Source of the DNA: an uncultured Acidobacteriota bacterium | Lineage (GTDB): Bacteria > Acidobacteriota > Blastocatellia > Pyrinomonadales > Pyrinomonadaceae | DNA: 33,139 bases | NCBI GenBank assembly: GCA_937871585.1 | Contig: CALMPJ010000183.1 | Span: forward strand, 1 to 33,139 | Direction: 5' to 3' | In this document: piece by piece, positions 6,753-15,888 of the stretch | Position numbering within the stretch: the stretch's first letter is position 1 | How the letters are laid out: every line of letters starts with the position of its first letter | Position numbers and translations under genes: made by a program | The notes under the pieces: model-generated | Database searches by the model: none | Seen by the model: only the letters and a program-made list of their open reading frames with translations | Told to the model about the DNA's origin: nothing

Positions 6753-9700
6753 ATGGGCATTTCGCTCCTTCGAATCGCGTCTCTCGTGCTCATCTGCATT
6801 GTTGCAGGACTATCTGCTGCGCTAGCCGAACAGCTTTCCGTCAAAAAATATACGATCGCCGACGGCCTCGCACGTGATTTTGTAAATCGAATCTACCAGG
6901 ATTCTCACGGCTACGTCTGGTTTTGCACGACCGAAGGCATCTCGCGGTTTGACGGCTACACGTTTACAAATTACGGAATCGCCGACGGGCTGCCGCATCG
7001 TATCGTTTCGGATGTACTCGAAACCAGAAACGGCGAGTATCTTTTTGCAACTCAAGGCGGTGTTGTTCAGCTCGACCAGACTCGATCGGAAATTTCATCA
7101 CCTCATTTCAAAACGGTGTCACTAGGTCGAAACGACCAAAACGCTACTGCCGCGACACAGCTTGTCGAAGCAGCCGATGGCGTCGTTTGGGTCGGAACGG
7201 CGGCGGGGCTGTTTCGCTTGGGCAAAGCTGATAATTCTTGGGATTCGGAATTTGTGCGTGTTCCGTTCTCTGGAGCAAAGCCCGGTGAACTTAATGCTGT
7301 CAACACTCTAATGATCGACCGCGAAGGCCTATTGTGGGCAGGAAGCGCGTATTTGGGCGTATTCCGACAGCGAAAAGACGGCGGCTTTGATCGATTTACC
7401 GAAGAGAACGGCATCACACAGAACGGTATCAGTGACATTTATCAGGACCGCTCGGGCCGTGTTTGGGTCGGCACTGGAAATGGACTTACGCTTCTCATTT
7501 CAGACCCGAAGCCGGGAACGAATGTGGCCGCGGCAGTATATCGCGAGAAAGACGGTCTGTTGACCAACTTCGTCGAAACCATTTTCGAATCTACGGACGG
7601 TCGGATCTGGATCGGCACTCGCGGCGGCTTGAATCTTATGACCGAGCCGAAGTCGAACAATGGCAAGGCTTTCCTCGGCTACACGCCGGAAAACGGCCTT
7701 CAGCATGTTCGCATCATTACAATTACCGAAGATACCGACAACAATCTTTGGCTAGGTGCCGAAAGCGGCGGTGCCGTGAAGATGCCGCTCGTCGGATTCA
7801 CATCTTATTTTGGATCGGATGGCCTCGGAACTGCACGAATTTCGCAGATACTGGCCGGACCGAATGATGAGCCATATATTCTAACGACACGTTCGGGCTC
7901 ATTGACGCCGCCTATTATCAATCGATTCGATGGTCGTTCATTGGTTAATGAAACGCCAAGCGATCTGGAAAACGCAACGCTTTCGTGGGGCTGGAACGAT
8001 CTGATCGCCTACGACGAGGTCGCTCGCGAATGGTGGATCGGCACGGCGACCGGCGTGCACCGTTACTCCTCACAAGGAGGAGATCTTTCATCGGCGTCAT
8101 TGGTCAGAACATACACGGTGGCAGAGGGTCTGGATGACAATTATGTTTTCCGCGTCTGGCAAGATGCCGCTCGGAATGTTTGGATCTCGACGATTGGCGG
8201 AGGCTCAAGTACGATCGTTAATAGACTGGACATCACAACCGGAAAGATCGCGTCGTTCGACATCGTGGATAAGTCCTTGGATTCTGCGGCCACGGCCTTT
8301 GCCGATGGTCCGGACGGCAGCGTCTGGATCGGAATGTATAGCGGCGGCCTGGTCCGATATAAAGCGGGCGAACTAACTCGGCTGACAAATTCCGATGGCA
8401 TTCCGGCCGGCTTTATTCGCGATCTGTTCGTCGATTCCAAGAAACGGCTTTGGGTCTGTACATCAAACGGAGGCGTCGGGCGTATCGACGATCCAAGCGC
8501 CGGAAAACCAACGGTCTCGTCGATGACCGTCGGCGACGGTTTGTCTAGCGACCAAGTAACAGCCGCTATCGAAGACAAATTCGGCCGTATATATTTCGGG
8601 ACGGGCCGTGGAATCGATCGATATGAACCGAACACAGGACGATTCCAACATTACACGACGGCGGACGGTCTGGCGGACAATTTTGTTAATGTCGCAACGG
8701 CGATGAAAGATGGAACGCTATGGTTCGGCACTCTGTATGGGCTTTCGAGTTTTACACCACAGGCAGACCGGCCAAGAATGCCGCCGCGGACATTGATCAG
8801 CGGAGTTTCTGTAAATGGCAAGCTACGACCGATCGGCGAACTTGGTCAGGGCGATATTCAGCTCGCTGATCTTGATCCGTCGGAAAATCAACTTGAGATC
8901 GCGTTCGTTAGCCTCAGTTTCGCAGCCGGTGAAAGGCTTCTGTATCAGTACAGGTTCGGTTCAAATGCAGAGTGGAGTTCGCCGACTCAAGGGCGTAAGG
9001 TCACGCTGCCAAACCTATCCGCGGGCCGGTTCTCGTTTGAGGTTCGGGCTGTTAATTCAGCGGGGCAAATGAGCGAGCAGCCGGCAACAGTCACGTTTCG
9101 CGTGCTTTCGCCTTTCTATTTGCGATGGTGGTTTCTGGCGATCGTCGCGTTGCTATTGTTTATGTTGGTCTATGGATCCTATTCCTATCGAACTGCGAGA
9201 TTGCGCGAGATAAACGCCGCGCTCGAAGACGCGCGTGCCGCCGAAGAAGGCCTCCGAATTTCTCGCGAGGAACGTATAGCCGAGCTCGAAAGCGTACGTT
9301 CACGCATCGCCACTGACCTTCATGACGACATCGGTGCGAGCCTGACTCAGATCGCAGTATTGAGCGAGGTTGCACAGACACAAGCACGTACCGGAACGTC
9401 GCCCGAACAGCCGCTTTCCAAGATCTCGAACGTTTCGAACGAGTTGGTCGGCACCATGAGCGACATCGTGTGGTCGATCAATCCTGCGAAAGATCATCTC
9501 AGCGACCTTTCACAGCGAATGCGACGATTTGCGGCCGACATTCTCGCGGCAAGGTCGATCAGGTTTCATTTCAAAGGCAGCGATGGTTCTCAAGAAACGG
9601 TGATCAACTCGAATCTTCGCCGCGAAGTGTTTTTGATATTCAAAGAATCGATCAACAACGTCGTCAAGCACTCAGGAGCAAGCAACGTTTGGGCTACGAT

Positions 9701-9899
9701 CGAAGTAAGCGATTCACATTTGAATCTGTCCATCAAAGACGACGGTAAAGGGTTTGACAGATCGAATGATGAAAGAATTGCCGGAAACGGCCTCGCAAGC
9801 ATGGCTCGGCGAACGGCCGAAATGGGTGGTAAATTTCAAATCGATTCAACGATTGGTGGGCCGACAAATGTCGAAGCGGAGTTTCCGTTGGGTATGTAA
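6753..9899 (+). CDS. Two-component regulator-propeller sensor histidine kinase
   Basis: A 1048-residue membrane sensor. A signal peptide (to about residue 25) leads into some fourteen Reg_prop blades of the type GxVWxGTxxGLxRFD, forming a periplasmic beta-propeller pair. A Y_Y_Y domain follows (LLYQYRFGSNAEWSS, about 720-785), then one transmembrane segment at about 790-812, a short coiled coil, and a HisKA_3 dimerisation domain with His857 in TDLHDDIGASL. The HATPase domain ends the protein (FKESINNVVKHSG, DDGKGFD, GNGLASMARR). Such kinases sense extracellular ligands, often polymers or their breakdown products, and phosphorylate a NarL-type regulator. The regulator is encoded 82 bases downstream. 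The ligand cannot be read from the sequence. Confidence 0.93.
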   Translation: MGISLLRIASLVLICIVAGLSAALAEQLSVKKYTIADGLARDFVNRIYQDSHGYVWFCTTEGISRFDGYTFTNYGIADGLPHRIVSDVLETRNGEYLFATQGGVVQLDQTRSEISSPHFKTVSLGRNDQNATAATQLVEAADGVVWVGTAAGLFRLGKADNSWDSEFVRVPFSGAKPGELNAVNTLMIDREGLLWAGSAYLGVFRQRKDGGFDRFTEENGITQNGISDIYQDRSGRVWVGTGNGLTLLISDPKPGTNVAAAVYREKDGLLTNFVETIFESTDGRIWIGTRGGLNLMTEPKSNNGKAFLGYTPENGLQHVRIITITEDTDNNLWLGAESGGAVKMPLVGFTSYFGSDGLGTARISQILAGPNDEPYILTTRSGSLTPPIINRFDGRSLVNETPSDLENATLSWGWNDLIAYDEVAREWWIGTATGVHRYSSQGGDLSSASLVRTYTVAEGLDDNYVFRVWQDAARNVWISTIGGGSSTIVNRLDITTGKIASFDIVDKSLDSAATAFADGPDGSVWIGMYSGGLVRYKAGELTRLTNSDGIPAGFIRDLFVDSKKRLWVCTSNGGVGRIDDPSAGKPTVSSMTVGDGLSSDQVTAAIEDKFGRIYFGTGRGIDRYEPNTGRFQHYTTADGLADNFVNVATAMKDGTLWFGTLYGLSSFTPQADRPRMPPRTLISGVSVNGKLRPIGELGQGDIQLADLDPSENQLEIAFVSLSFAAGERLLYQYRFGSNAEWSSPTQGRKVTLPNLSAGRFSFEVRAVNSAGQMSEQPATVTFRVLSPFYLRWWFLAIVALLLFMLVYGSYSYRTARLREINAALEDARAAEEGLRISREERIAELESVRSRIATDLHDDIGASLTQIAVLSEVAQTQARTGTSPEQPLSKISNVSNELVGTMSDIVWSINPAKDHLSDLSQRMRRFAADILAARSIRFHFKGSDGSQETVINSNLRREVFLIFKESINNVVKHSGASNVWATIEVSDSHLNLSIKDDGKGFDRSNDERIAGNGLASMARRTAEMGGKFQIDSTIGGPTNVEAEFPLGM

Positions 9900-9981
9900 C
9901 TTTTTGGCGCTACCCAAACGGGTGGCTTGGAAGACATTAAGGTTTTATTAAACTTACGATCGGCTCGGTCTAGTCAAAGAT

Positions 9982-10635
9982 ATGCAGGCAGTGGCTGAAA
10001 AAGAAATTACGATCGCGATCGTTGAGGATATTCGCGATATACGCGAAGGCCTGACGACGTTGATCAACTTCACGGACGGCTTTTCGTGCATTGGCAGCTT
10101 TCGTTCGATGGAAGAGGCGATCCCGCGGATCAACGCGAATGCGCCCGACGTCTTGCTTAGCGATATCGGCTTGCCGGGCATTGACGGGATCGAAGGCATT
10201 CGTCGATTGAAGGCGGATCATCCTGATATGGCGGTGCTGATGATCACCGTTTTTGACGATGACGAGCGCATATTCGACGCTCTATGTGCAGGCGCAACGG
10301 GCTACTTGCTTAAACGAACTCCGCCCGCAAAGCTGCTAGAAAACATACGCGAGGCCGTCTCCGGCGGTGCTCCCATGTCTCCCGAGGTTGCGAGCCGCGT
10401 GATCAAGCTATTCCGTGAAGTTCGCCCTGTCGAACGCATTGATCACGACCTAACGCCGCACGAAACTCGGTTGCTAAAGCTGCTCGTCGATGGCCATAAC
10501 TACACAACTGCCGCCGAAGAACTTGGTGTGAGCTATAACACGATCAAGTTTCATATGCGCCACATTTACGAAAAGCTGCAAGTTCATTCCAAGAGCGAAG
10601 CCGTTTCATTGGCCCTAAAAAGCCGCATTGTCTAA
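9982..10635 (+). CDS. NarL/FixJ-family response regulator
   Basis: A 217-residue two-domain regulator. The receiver domain (residues 9-125) has the acidic pair in VEDIRD, the phosphorylated Asp61 in LLSDIGLPGIDG, and the conserved Lys in LLKRTPP. The C-terminal LuxR-type helix-turn-helix (about 150-215) contains LTPHETRLLKLLVDGHNYTTAAEELGVSYNTIK-type landmarks, ending in HMRHIYEKLQVHSKSEAV. The conserved T-x-R-E of LuxR helices is T-P-H-E-T-R here. It is almost certainly the partner of the propeller kinase just upstream. The SBBP surface protein immediately downstream is a natural candidate target, but that is inference. Confidence 0.92.
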   Translation: MQAVAEKEITIAIVEDIRDIREGLTTLINFTDGFSCIGSFRSMEEAIPRINANAPDVLLSDIGLPGIDGIEGIRRLKADHPDMAVLMITVFDDDERIFDALCAGATGYLLKRTPPAKLLENIREAVSGGAPMSPEVASRVIKLFREVRPVERIDHDLTPHETRLLKLLVDGHNYTTAAEELGVSYNTIKFHMRHIYEKLQVHSKSEAVSLALKSRIV

Positions 10636-10696
10636 CCGTTTTCGACTATCCGTGCGGGTGGCTACAATCTGAAGCATCGCAAATATACTGATCGCA

Positions 10697-10725
10697 ATCC
10701 CGGCGTTTACTCGGGATAGGTGATC
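10697..10725 (+). promoter_or_regulatory. Hairpin and extended Shine-Dalgarno deciding the start of the SBBP protein
   Basis: ATCCCG (10697-10702) and CGGGAT (10712-10717) form a 6-bp hairpin directly before AGGTGATC (10718-10725). That octamer matches the 3' end of 16S rRNA in extended register and places the ribosome on ATG 10729 rather than on the in-frame GTG at 10720, which lies inside the ribosome-binding site. Confidence 0.5.
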
Positions 10726-10728
10726 ATT

Positions 10729-13700
10729 ATGTGCGAAATCAAACAGGTAATCTCAAGGCAATTGGTATTTGCCCTCGTAATCTCATTGCTCTCTCCGATG
10801 CTAGTATTGCCGCAGCGAACAGCATTGCCCGTCAGAACTTCAACTGAGGCTGAAGCTGGAAACGAATCGAAACTTGTGTTCGAACAGAACGTCGGGCAGT
10901 TCGATCCGCAGGTGCGATTCTTTGCACGTTCCGGTTCTAGTACGGTCTTTCTCACAGATAGCGAGGCTGTTTACATTCTCCCGATATCGACCGATAGCAA
11001 CGCGAGTAAGGACGATACCACGGCATACGCTCTTCGAATGCGATTTGCAGATGCCGAACGCCTGACGACGACGGCAGGCTACGATCAGGCCGAACAGCGT
11101 TCAAATTACTTTATTGGAAACGACAGCTCAAATTGGCAAAAGGACGTACCGAGTTTTCGTCGCGTAAACATTGATAATGTCGCCGATGGCATCTCGATGG
11201 TCTGGCACGGACTCGCCAACGGTGCGACTCGTTACGATCTCGAAGTGTCACCATTCGCCGACCCCGAACAGATCGAATTGTCATTTGACGGTGCCGATTC
11301 GCTTTCGATCGCCGCCGATGGTTCACTTTTGATCGAAACACCGGCAGGGCTGGTCAGACATGCCGCACCGTACAGTTTTCAGGAAGACGCACACGGACTC
11401 AGGTCAGAGATCACAAGTTCATTCCGGATCGAGAACGGCCTAGTAAAATTCAACTTAGGAGAGTACGATCGGTCGCGAAAACTCACGATCGACCCTACCG
11501 TTTTGATCAACAATCTTTCGTATTCGACCTTGCTTGGCTCATTCGGAACCGACGTGGCGAATGACGTTGCCGTTGATACGAATGGCTGCACTTACGTAGT
11601 CGGCAGAACTACCTCAACGACATTTCCAACAACGTCCGGCACATTTGATACAACAGCAAATGGAAATGAAGATGTCTTTGTAACAAAACTGAATTCATCA
11701 GGAACCGGCATCGTCTTTTCGACTTACCTAGGTGGTCCATTCTACGACGAGGCTTACGGAGTTGAGGTCGACTCAGCGTTCAATGTTTACTTGACCGGAA
11801 CAGCGTCTTCCGTATTTCCAACGACCGGCGGTGTTTATGACACGACGTTCAATGGCGGCTCGGATGTGTTCGTTTCGAAGCTTAATGCTTCCGGATCATC
11901 GCTCACCTACTCGACTTATGTCGGTGCATCGAATACTGACCAGGGAAATGATATTGCGATAGACACCGCCGGAAATGCGTATGTAGCAGTTCGAACAAGT
12001 GATACGGTCGTTGATTTCCCGACGACCGTAGGAGCGTTTGACGAAACACACAATGGGTTCGATGATGCCGCAGTCTTCAAGCTCAACGACACGGGTACTT
12101 CGTTGGTTTACTCTACATTCATCGGCGGCTCAGATATCGATACAGGAGTCGCGATCAAGGTCACCGCGGCCGGCGAAGCCGTCGTAACCGGTTCCACTGC
12201 CGACGCTGCTACCGATCTGCAAACAACGGTCGGGGCCTATGACACGACACACAACGGTGTGACAGATTTCTACGTGTCGAAGTTAAATTCGAGCGGTACC
12301 GCACTAGTATACTCGACGTTCATTGGCGGTCCGGGCATCGATAATCCGAACGCCCTCGCGATCGATCCGATCGGAGCAGTTTACGTTGGCGGCACCGTCG
12401 GAAGCGGTTTTCCTACAACTGCCGGTGTTGTAGATACCGTTGCCGCAGGCTCGAACGAGATGGGCCTCTCTAAACTAGATGCATCGGGAGCAAGTCTATC
12501 CTATTCAACTTTTATTGGCGGCACGCAAGCCGAAACTATTCGGGGAATCGCAGTAGATCGTTTCGGAAACGCTTATATAGCTGGCGATAATTTCAACGGC
12601 GATTATCCCACGACATCGGGAGCCTATGACACAACGTTCAATGGTGCAAATGATGCGGTGCTATCGGTACTGAACCAGACCGCAACTGCTTTTATCACAT
12701 CTACGTATATCGGCGGAGCCGGAACCGAATTTGGAAACGACATCGCTGTCGATCCGAACGGAAACATCACGATCGTCGGACAATCTGCTTTGAGCGCCAC
12801 GGCATATCCGACAACGCCGGACGCATTTCAGACAATGAACGGCGGCGGTATCGACGCATTCGTATCCCGATTTGGCGACCTGACAATCGGCGGCAAGGTG
12901 ACCGATACGGCTGGCAATCCTTTGCCAAACGTAATGGTCGCGATGAGCGGCCAAGTTTCGGGAAATGTGATCACCGGAGCCGACGGACGATTCGGATTCA
13001 CAGACACTGTTCCGGGCGAACCGCATTCGGTAACTGCGATGCGTTCGGGTTATACGATCAATCCCTCGATATTCAACATTGCTTCGCTGGCGAATAATCG
13101 TGAGCTGATCTTTGTCGCGACCGCAGGTCCACCGACCGGCGGCGCAGGTGGGACACTGCTCTTCCAAAATCTCTCGTATAATCGAAGCGAAAACGGCAAC
13201 ACGATTACAGCAACGGTCGCTCGAACGGGAATTCTATCAAGCCAAACTCCGGTAACGGTCGACTGGTCGACATCGAACGGAACGGCTACGAGCGGCTCGG
13301 ATTATGTTTCCGCAAGTGGGCAACTAAGTTTTGGTCCATTCGAAACCGGCAAGACGATCACGATCCAATTATTGAACGACAACATCCTCGAACCTCGCGA
13401 AGCGTTCACGATCACGATGAACAATCCGACGAACAATGCCGACATTGAGGCGGGACGCGAATCGACGACCGTGAATGTGCTTGACGAAGACATAAAGAAC
13501 GGCTCGCTTCTGATCAGCGAATTCCGCCAACGCGGCCGCCTCGGAGCCAATGACGAATATGTTAAGTTGTTCAATCCAAACGACTTCGATGTGACGATAA
13601 ATACTGCGGACGGCAGTTCGGGCGTTACGGTTGCTAGAACGAACGGCAGCAATATCGCTTCCGTGGTGACGATACCCAACATGGTAACCATTCGCTCGCG

Positions 13701-14562
13701 TGGGCATTATCTGATCACAAACAACTCGCCGAACGGCGGTTTCAGCCTGATCGATTTCCCGACAGGTATCGGAACAACGACCAGCACAGGCGATCAAGTA
13801 TTTTCATCCGACATTCCGGACAATTCGGGATTGGTGCTGCTCAATACCGCGAATCAACTGCGACTCACGCCCGCGAACGCCGTCGACAGCATTGATTTTG
13901 GAACCACGCAATGGTCCGAAGGCAACGGCTTGATACCTTTGAGTTCGGCGAACTACGAATCGTGTTTTGTCCGTCGCCTGACCACGCAAGGTCTTCGCGA
14001 CACCGGCGACAACCGTTCGGACTTCTTGCTCGTCGATAATCATTCGCGAGTATTTGCCGCTCAAGATGAGACCAAGGTTTATTCGACCCTCGGCTCGCCG
14101 GCTCCGGAAACATCGGAAAGCCTACGTATGATGCACGCGAACGAAGTTTCGATCTCGGAAACCGGCACAGAGGTTTACGATCCGACACCAGTTCCGAATG
14201 GCGTTGGCGGCACACTCACGATCTACCGCAAGATCACAAACCTAACAGACACACCAATTACGGCATTGCGGCTGCGTGCTATTGACTTCCCGACCGCGGG
14301 TAGTTCGATTCAGACACGCACATCGGCTCGGCCGGACTTTCGCCTGTTGAGTTCGGCAGATACGGGAAGCACGCTCGGAGTAAACCTAGAGGGCGAGCGG
14401 CTTCAGCCAAACGGAGGCGGCGTCAATAGCACACTGAGCGTCAGCTCGGTCACTGCCGATACGCCGCTGCTTCCCGGCCAGTTCGTTGTCGTCGCTGTGC
14501 GTTTTGGAGTAATGCGTTGGGGACGGCATCCGTTCATCGCGGCTGTTGAGGCAGGTCAATAG
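10729..14562 (+). CDS. Large secreted SBBP-repeat protein with Calx-beta and lamin-tail domains
   Basis: A 1277-residue exported protein. A signal peptide (ends near residue 29, VLPQ) precedes a domain beginning FEQNVGQFDPQVRFFARS, which normally sits before SBBP repeats. Seven SBBP beta-propeller repeats follow at about residues 263-715, then a carboxypeptidase-like regulatory fold (GGKVTDTAGNPLPNVMV). Next come a Calx-beta domain (SENGNTITATVARTG to TTVNVLDED, about 815-925) and a lamin-tail domain (LLISEFRQRG, DEYVKLFNPN). About 200 C-terminal residues form a further beta-rich region. No enzyme motif or sortase signal is visible. The architecture is that of an adhesive or scaffold surface protein. 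The ATG at 10729 is preferred over GTG 10720 because of the ribosome-binding site. Confidence 0.88.
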   Translation: MCEIKQVISRQLVFALVISLLSPMLVLPQRTALPVRTSTEAEAGNESKLVFEQNVGQFDPQVRFFARSGSSTVFLTDSEAVYILPISTDSNASKDDTTAYALRMRFADAERLTTTAGYDQAEQRSNYFIGNDSSNWQKDVPSFRRVNIDNVADGISMVWHGLANGATRYDLEVSPFADPEQIELSFDGADSLSIAADGSLLIETPAGLVRHAAPYSFQEDAHGLRSEITSSFRIENGLVKFNLGEYDRSRKLTIDPTVLINNLSYSTLLGSFGTDVANDVAVDTNGCTYVVGRTTSTTFPTTSGTFDTTANGNEDVFVTKLNSSGTGIVFSTYLGGPFYDEAYGVEVDSAFNVYLTGTASSVFPTTGGVYDTTFNGGSDVFVSKLNASGSSLTYSTYVGASNTDQGNDIAIDTAGNAYVAVRTSDTVVDFPTTVGAFDETHNGFDDAAVFKLNDTGTSLVYSTFIGGSDIDTGVAIKVTAAGEAVVTGSTADAATDLQTTVGAYDTTHNGVTDFYVSKLNSSGTALVYSTFIGGPGIDNPNALAIDPIGAVYVGGTVGSGFPTTAGVVDTVAAGSNEMGLSKLDASGASLSYSTFIGGTQAETIRGIAVDRFGNAYIAGDNFNGDYPTTSGAYDTTFNGANDAVLSVLNQTATAFITSTYIGGAGTEFGNDIAVDPNGNITIVGQSALSATAYPTTPDAFQTMNGGGIDAFVSRFGDLTIGGKVTDTAGNPLPNVMVAMSGQVSGNVITGADGRFGFTDTVPGEPHSVTAMRSGYTINPSIFNIASLANNRELIFVATAGPPTGGAGGTLLFQNLSYNRSENGNTITATVARTGILSSQTPVTVDWSTSNGTATSGSDYVSASGQLSFGPFETGKTITIQLLNDNILEPREAFTITMNNPTNNADIEAGRESTTVNVLDEDIKNGSLLISEFRQRGRLGANDEYVKLFNPNDFDVTINTADGSSGVTVARTNGSNIASVVTIPNMVTIRSRGHYLITNNSPNGGFSLIDFPTGIGTTTSTGDQVFSSDIPDNSGLVLLNTANQLRLTPANAVDSIDFGTTQWSEGNGLIPLSSANYESCFVRRLTTQGLRDTGDNRSDFLLVDNHSRVFAAQDETKVYSTLGSPAPETSESLRMMHANEVSISETGTEVYDPTPVPNGVGGTLTIYRKITNLTDTPITALRLRAIDFPTAGSSIQTRTSARPDFRLLSSADTGSTLGVNLEGERLQPNGGGVNSTLSVSSVTADTPLLPGQFVVVAVRFGVMRWGRHPFIAAVEAGQ
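11515..12880 (+). repeat. Seven SBBP protein repeats (about 65 codons each)
   Basis: Each unit begins with a variant of LVYSTFIGG, continues with an IAVDxxGNAYVxG strand and FPTTxGAYDTT, and ends with DxFVSKLNxSGTS. The repeats are conserved at protein level but well diverged at DNA level, so the array is old rather than freshly amplified. Confidence 0.85.
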
Positions 14563-14571
14563 GAGAAGAAT

Positions 14572-15297
14572 ATGGATCGACACTCGATCAATTTTGAGAT
14601 CTATGAGGCGGGCTCATTAATTTACTTGGCCGACGCGAAATTTGGCGGCCATCCGATAAACGAGTTTCACGAATTCTTCGGCGGCCAGGCCGGACTTCGC
14701 GAACTCACCGAAAAGGGAGCCGTAATGGCAAGTTCGTTGTATCAAGACGACGGCTACACTATTCGTGTCGTTTTCGGCGATCTGACCGAGCAAGAAGATT
14801 CAGAATGGACATCACGTGCACGCTCTGTGATGAACATCGAATCCGGACGACTCCTTGTTTCCGGTGTTTGCGACCAAGACCTCGAGAATTACATTACCGA
14901 CTGGACCGCTGCCGAGGACGGCGGGGCATACGACCTTGGGACCTTTGTCGAAGTTCCGCCCGGCCAATATGATGTCGCGATCTACGGTTATCCTCCGGGC
15001 GATCTCGCCGGAGGCTGGATGGCTATCGAGGATCGAAGTATGTTCAAGGCATGTTTCAGCAAGGAGTCCGCATTCCCATACGAAAAGCCGATCGACTATT
15101 TCAGTCGCACAAGACCGAGCGAAACTCCACTCGATTGGCACGTTGAAGGCTGGACGGACGACGCGTATCTGACATTCCTTATCCAGATCCGTCAATTCGA
15201 GGGAATTCTTCCGGAGACGAAATTCGAAGCCGACGGCTGCATCGACTGGGAATTTCGCAAGCCGGAAAAATGTCCTTTGGGAATTAGGCTCTCCTAA
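14572..15297 (+). CDS. Cytosolic protein of unknown function
   Basis: A 241-residue acidic protein without signal peptide or membrane segments. It has a beta-rich look with several Trp/Tyr/Gly turns, for example GTFVEVPPGQYDVAIYGYPPGD near residue 125 and DWHVEGWTDDAYLTFLIQIRQ near 185. I recognise no family or catalytic motif. A good ribosome-binding site (AGGAGA, 14561-14566) overlaps the stop codon of the SBBP gene, so the two are probably co-transcribed. The next gene, 105 bases on, encodes a small papain-like protease. A partner or inhibitor role is possible but not shown. Confidence 0.7.
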   Translation: MDRHSINFEIYEAGSLIYLADAKFGGHPINEFHEFFGGQAGLRELTEKGAVMASSLYQDDGYTIRVVFGDLTEQEDSEWTSRARSVMNIESGRLLVSGVCDQDLENYITDWTAAEDGGAYDLGTFVEVPPGQYDVAIYGYPPGDLAGGWMAIEDRSMFKACFSKESAFPYEKPIDYFSRTRPSETPLDWHVEGWTDDAYLTFLIQIRQFEGILPETKFEADGCIDWEFRKPEKCPLGIRLS

Positions 15298-15402
15298 GGT
15301 TGAACTTCTGATCTAACGCAAAATCTTCGCACCATCGCGTCAACAATTGAAAGGAACCTCGATCAACTACGATCGTAAGGTCACTGATGGAGTCAGTTTA
15401 AT

Positions 15403-15888
15403 ATGTCAATGTATAAAGTCTCGCCAAACGTTTCGCCAAAGAATCAGACAAGTACATCGTGCTGTTGGCTAACGTGTTTGGAAATGCTATTCGAATGGAA
15501 GAACAAGGATTCGTCAAAAATTCTTGAGAAGATGGACGCGTCGCCAAATCTCTTTCCTTACTATATGAAAGACAACGGTATTGCTCCCGGCGAGTGTAAG
15601 GAAACCGCCAAGATGCTTGGCCTAAAATGGGCTGGCGACGGAGATTTCACCGGCGAGATACTTCACGGAATTCTCAAATCATACGGCCCTGTTTGGGTTG
15701 CCGGCCAATGGATACCCGGCTATAGCCATGTGATCGTTGTGACGGGAGTCGACAAGGACGACGGTCGCATTAAGATCGTAAATCCCTGGAAAAACTACGA
15801 CCTTTCCGAATCGCCGCGAACCGTCAGCTGGCTGAACGAACGCGGTACGGTCTGGAAAACGTGCCCGGCAAGCATTATGTATTGGTGA
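15403..15888 (+). CDS. Papain-like cysteine protease, AvrRpt2 (C70)-like
   Basis: A 161-residue protein with the elements of a papain fold. Gln15 would supply the oxyanion hole and Cys21 (in SCCWLTCLEML) the nucleophile, spaced six residues apart as in papain. His109 is in GYSHVIVVTGVD and Asn127 in IVNPW. The size and motifs fit the AvrRpt2-like (C70) or C39-like peptidase group. There is no signal peptide, transporter or leader-peptide substrate nearby, so bacteriocin processing is unlikely. A cytosolic protease or an injected effector are the open options. The 3' end overlaps the convergent cca gene by 14 bases. Fold call is good; the biological role is unknown. Confidence 0.72.
   Translation: MSMYKVSPNVSPKNQTSTSCCWLTCLEMLFEWKNKDSSKILEKMDASPNLFPYYMKDNGIAPGECKETAKMLGLKWAGDGDFTGEILHGILKSYGPVWVAGQWIPGYSHVIVVTGVDKDDGRIKIVNPWKNYDLSESPRTVSWLNERGTVWKTCPASIMYW

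Noticed and set aside
9909..9926. Imperfect hairpin between the propeller kinase and its regulator
   Set aside because: GCTACCC/GGGTGGC pairs with a mismatch and has no following T run, so no terminator is claimed; the two genes are probably co-transcribed.
11515..12880. Repeat array as CRISPR or recent tandem duplication
   Set aside because: The periodicity is a protein repeat (SBBP) inside one reading frame, with diverged DNA and no short conserved spacers.
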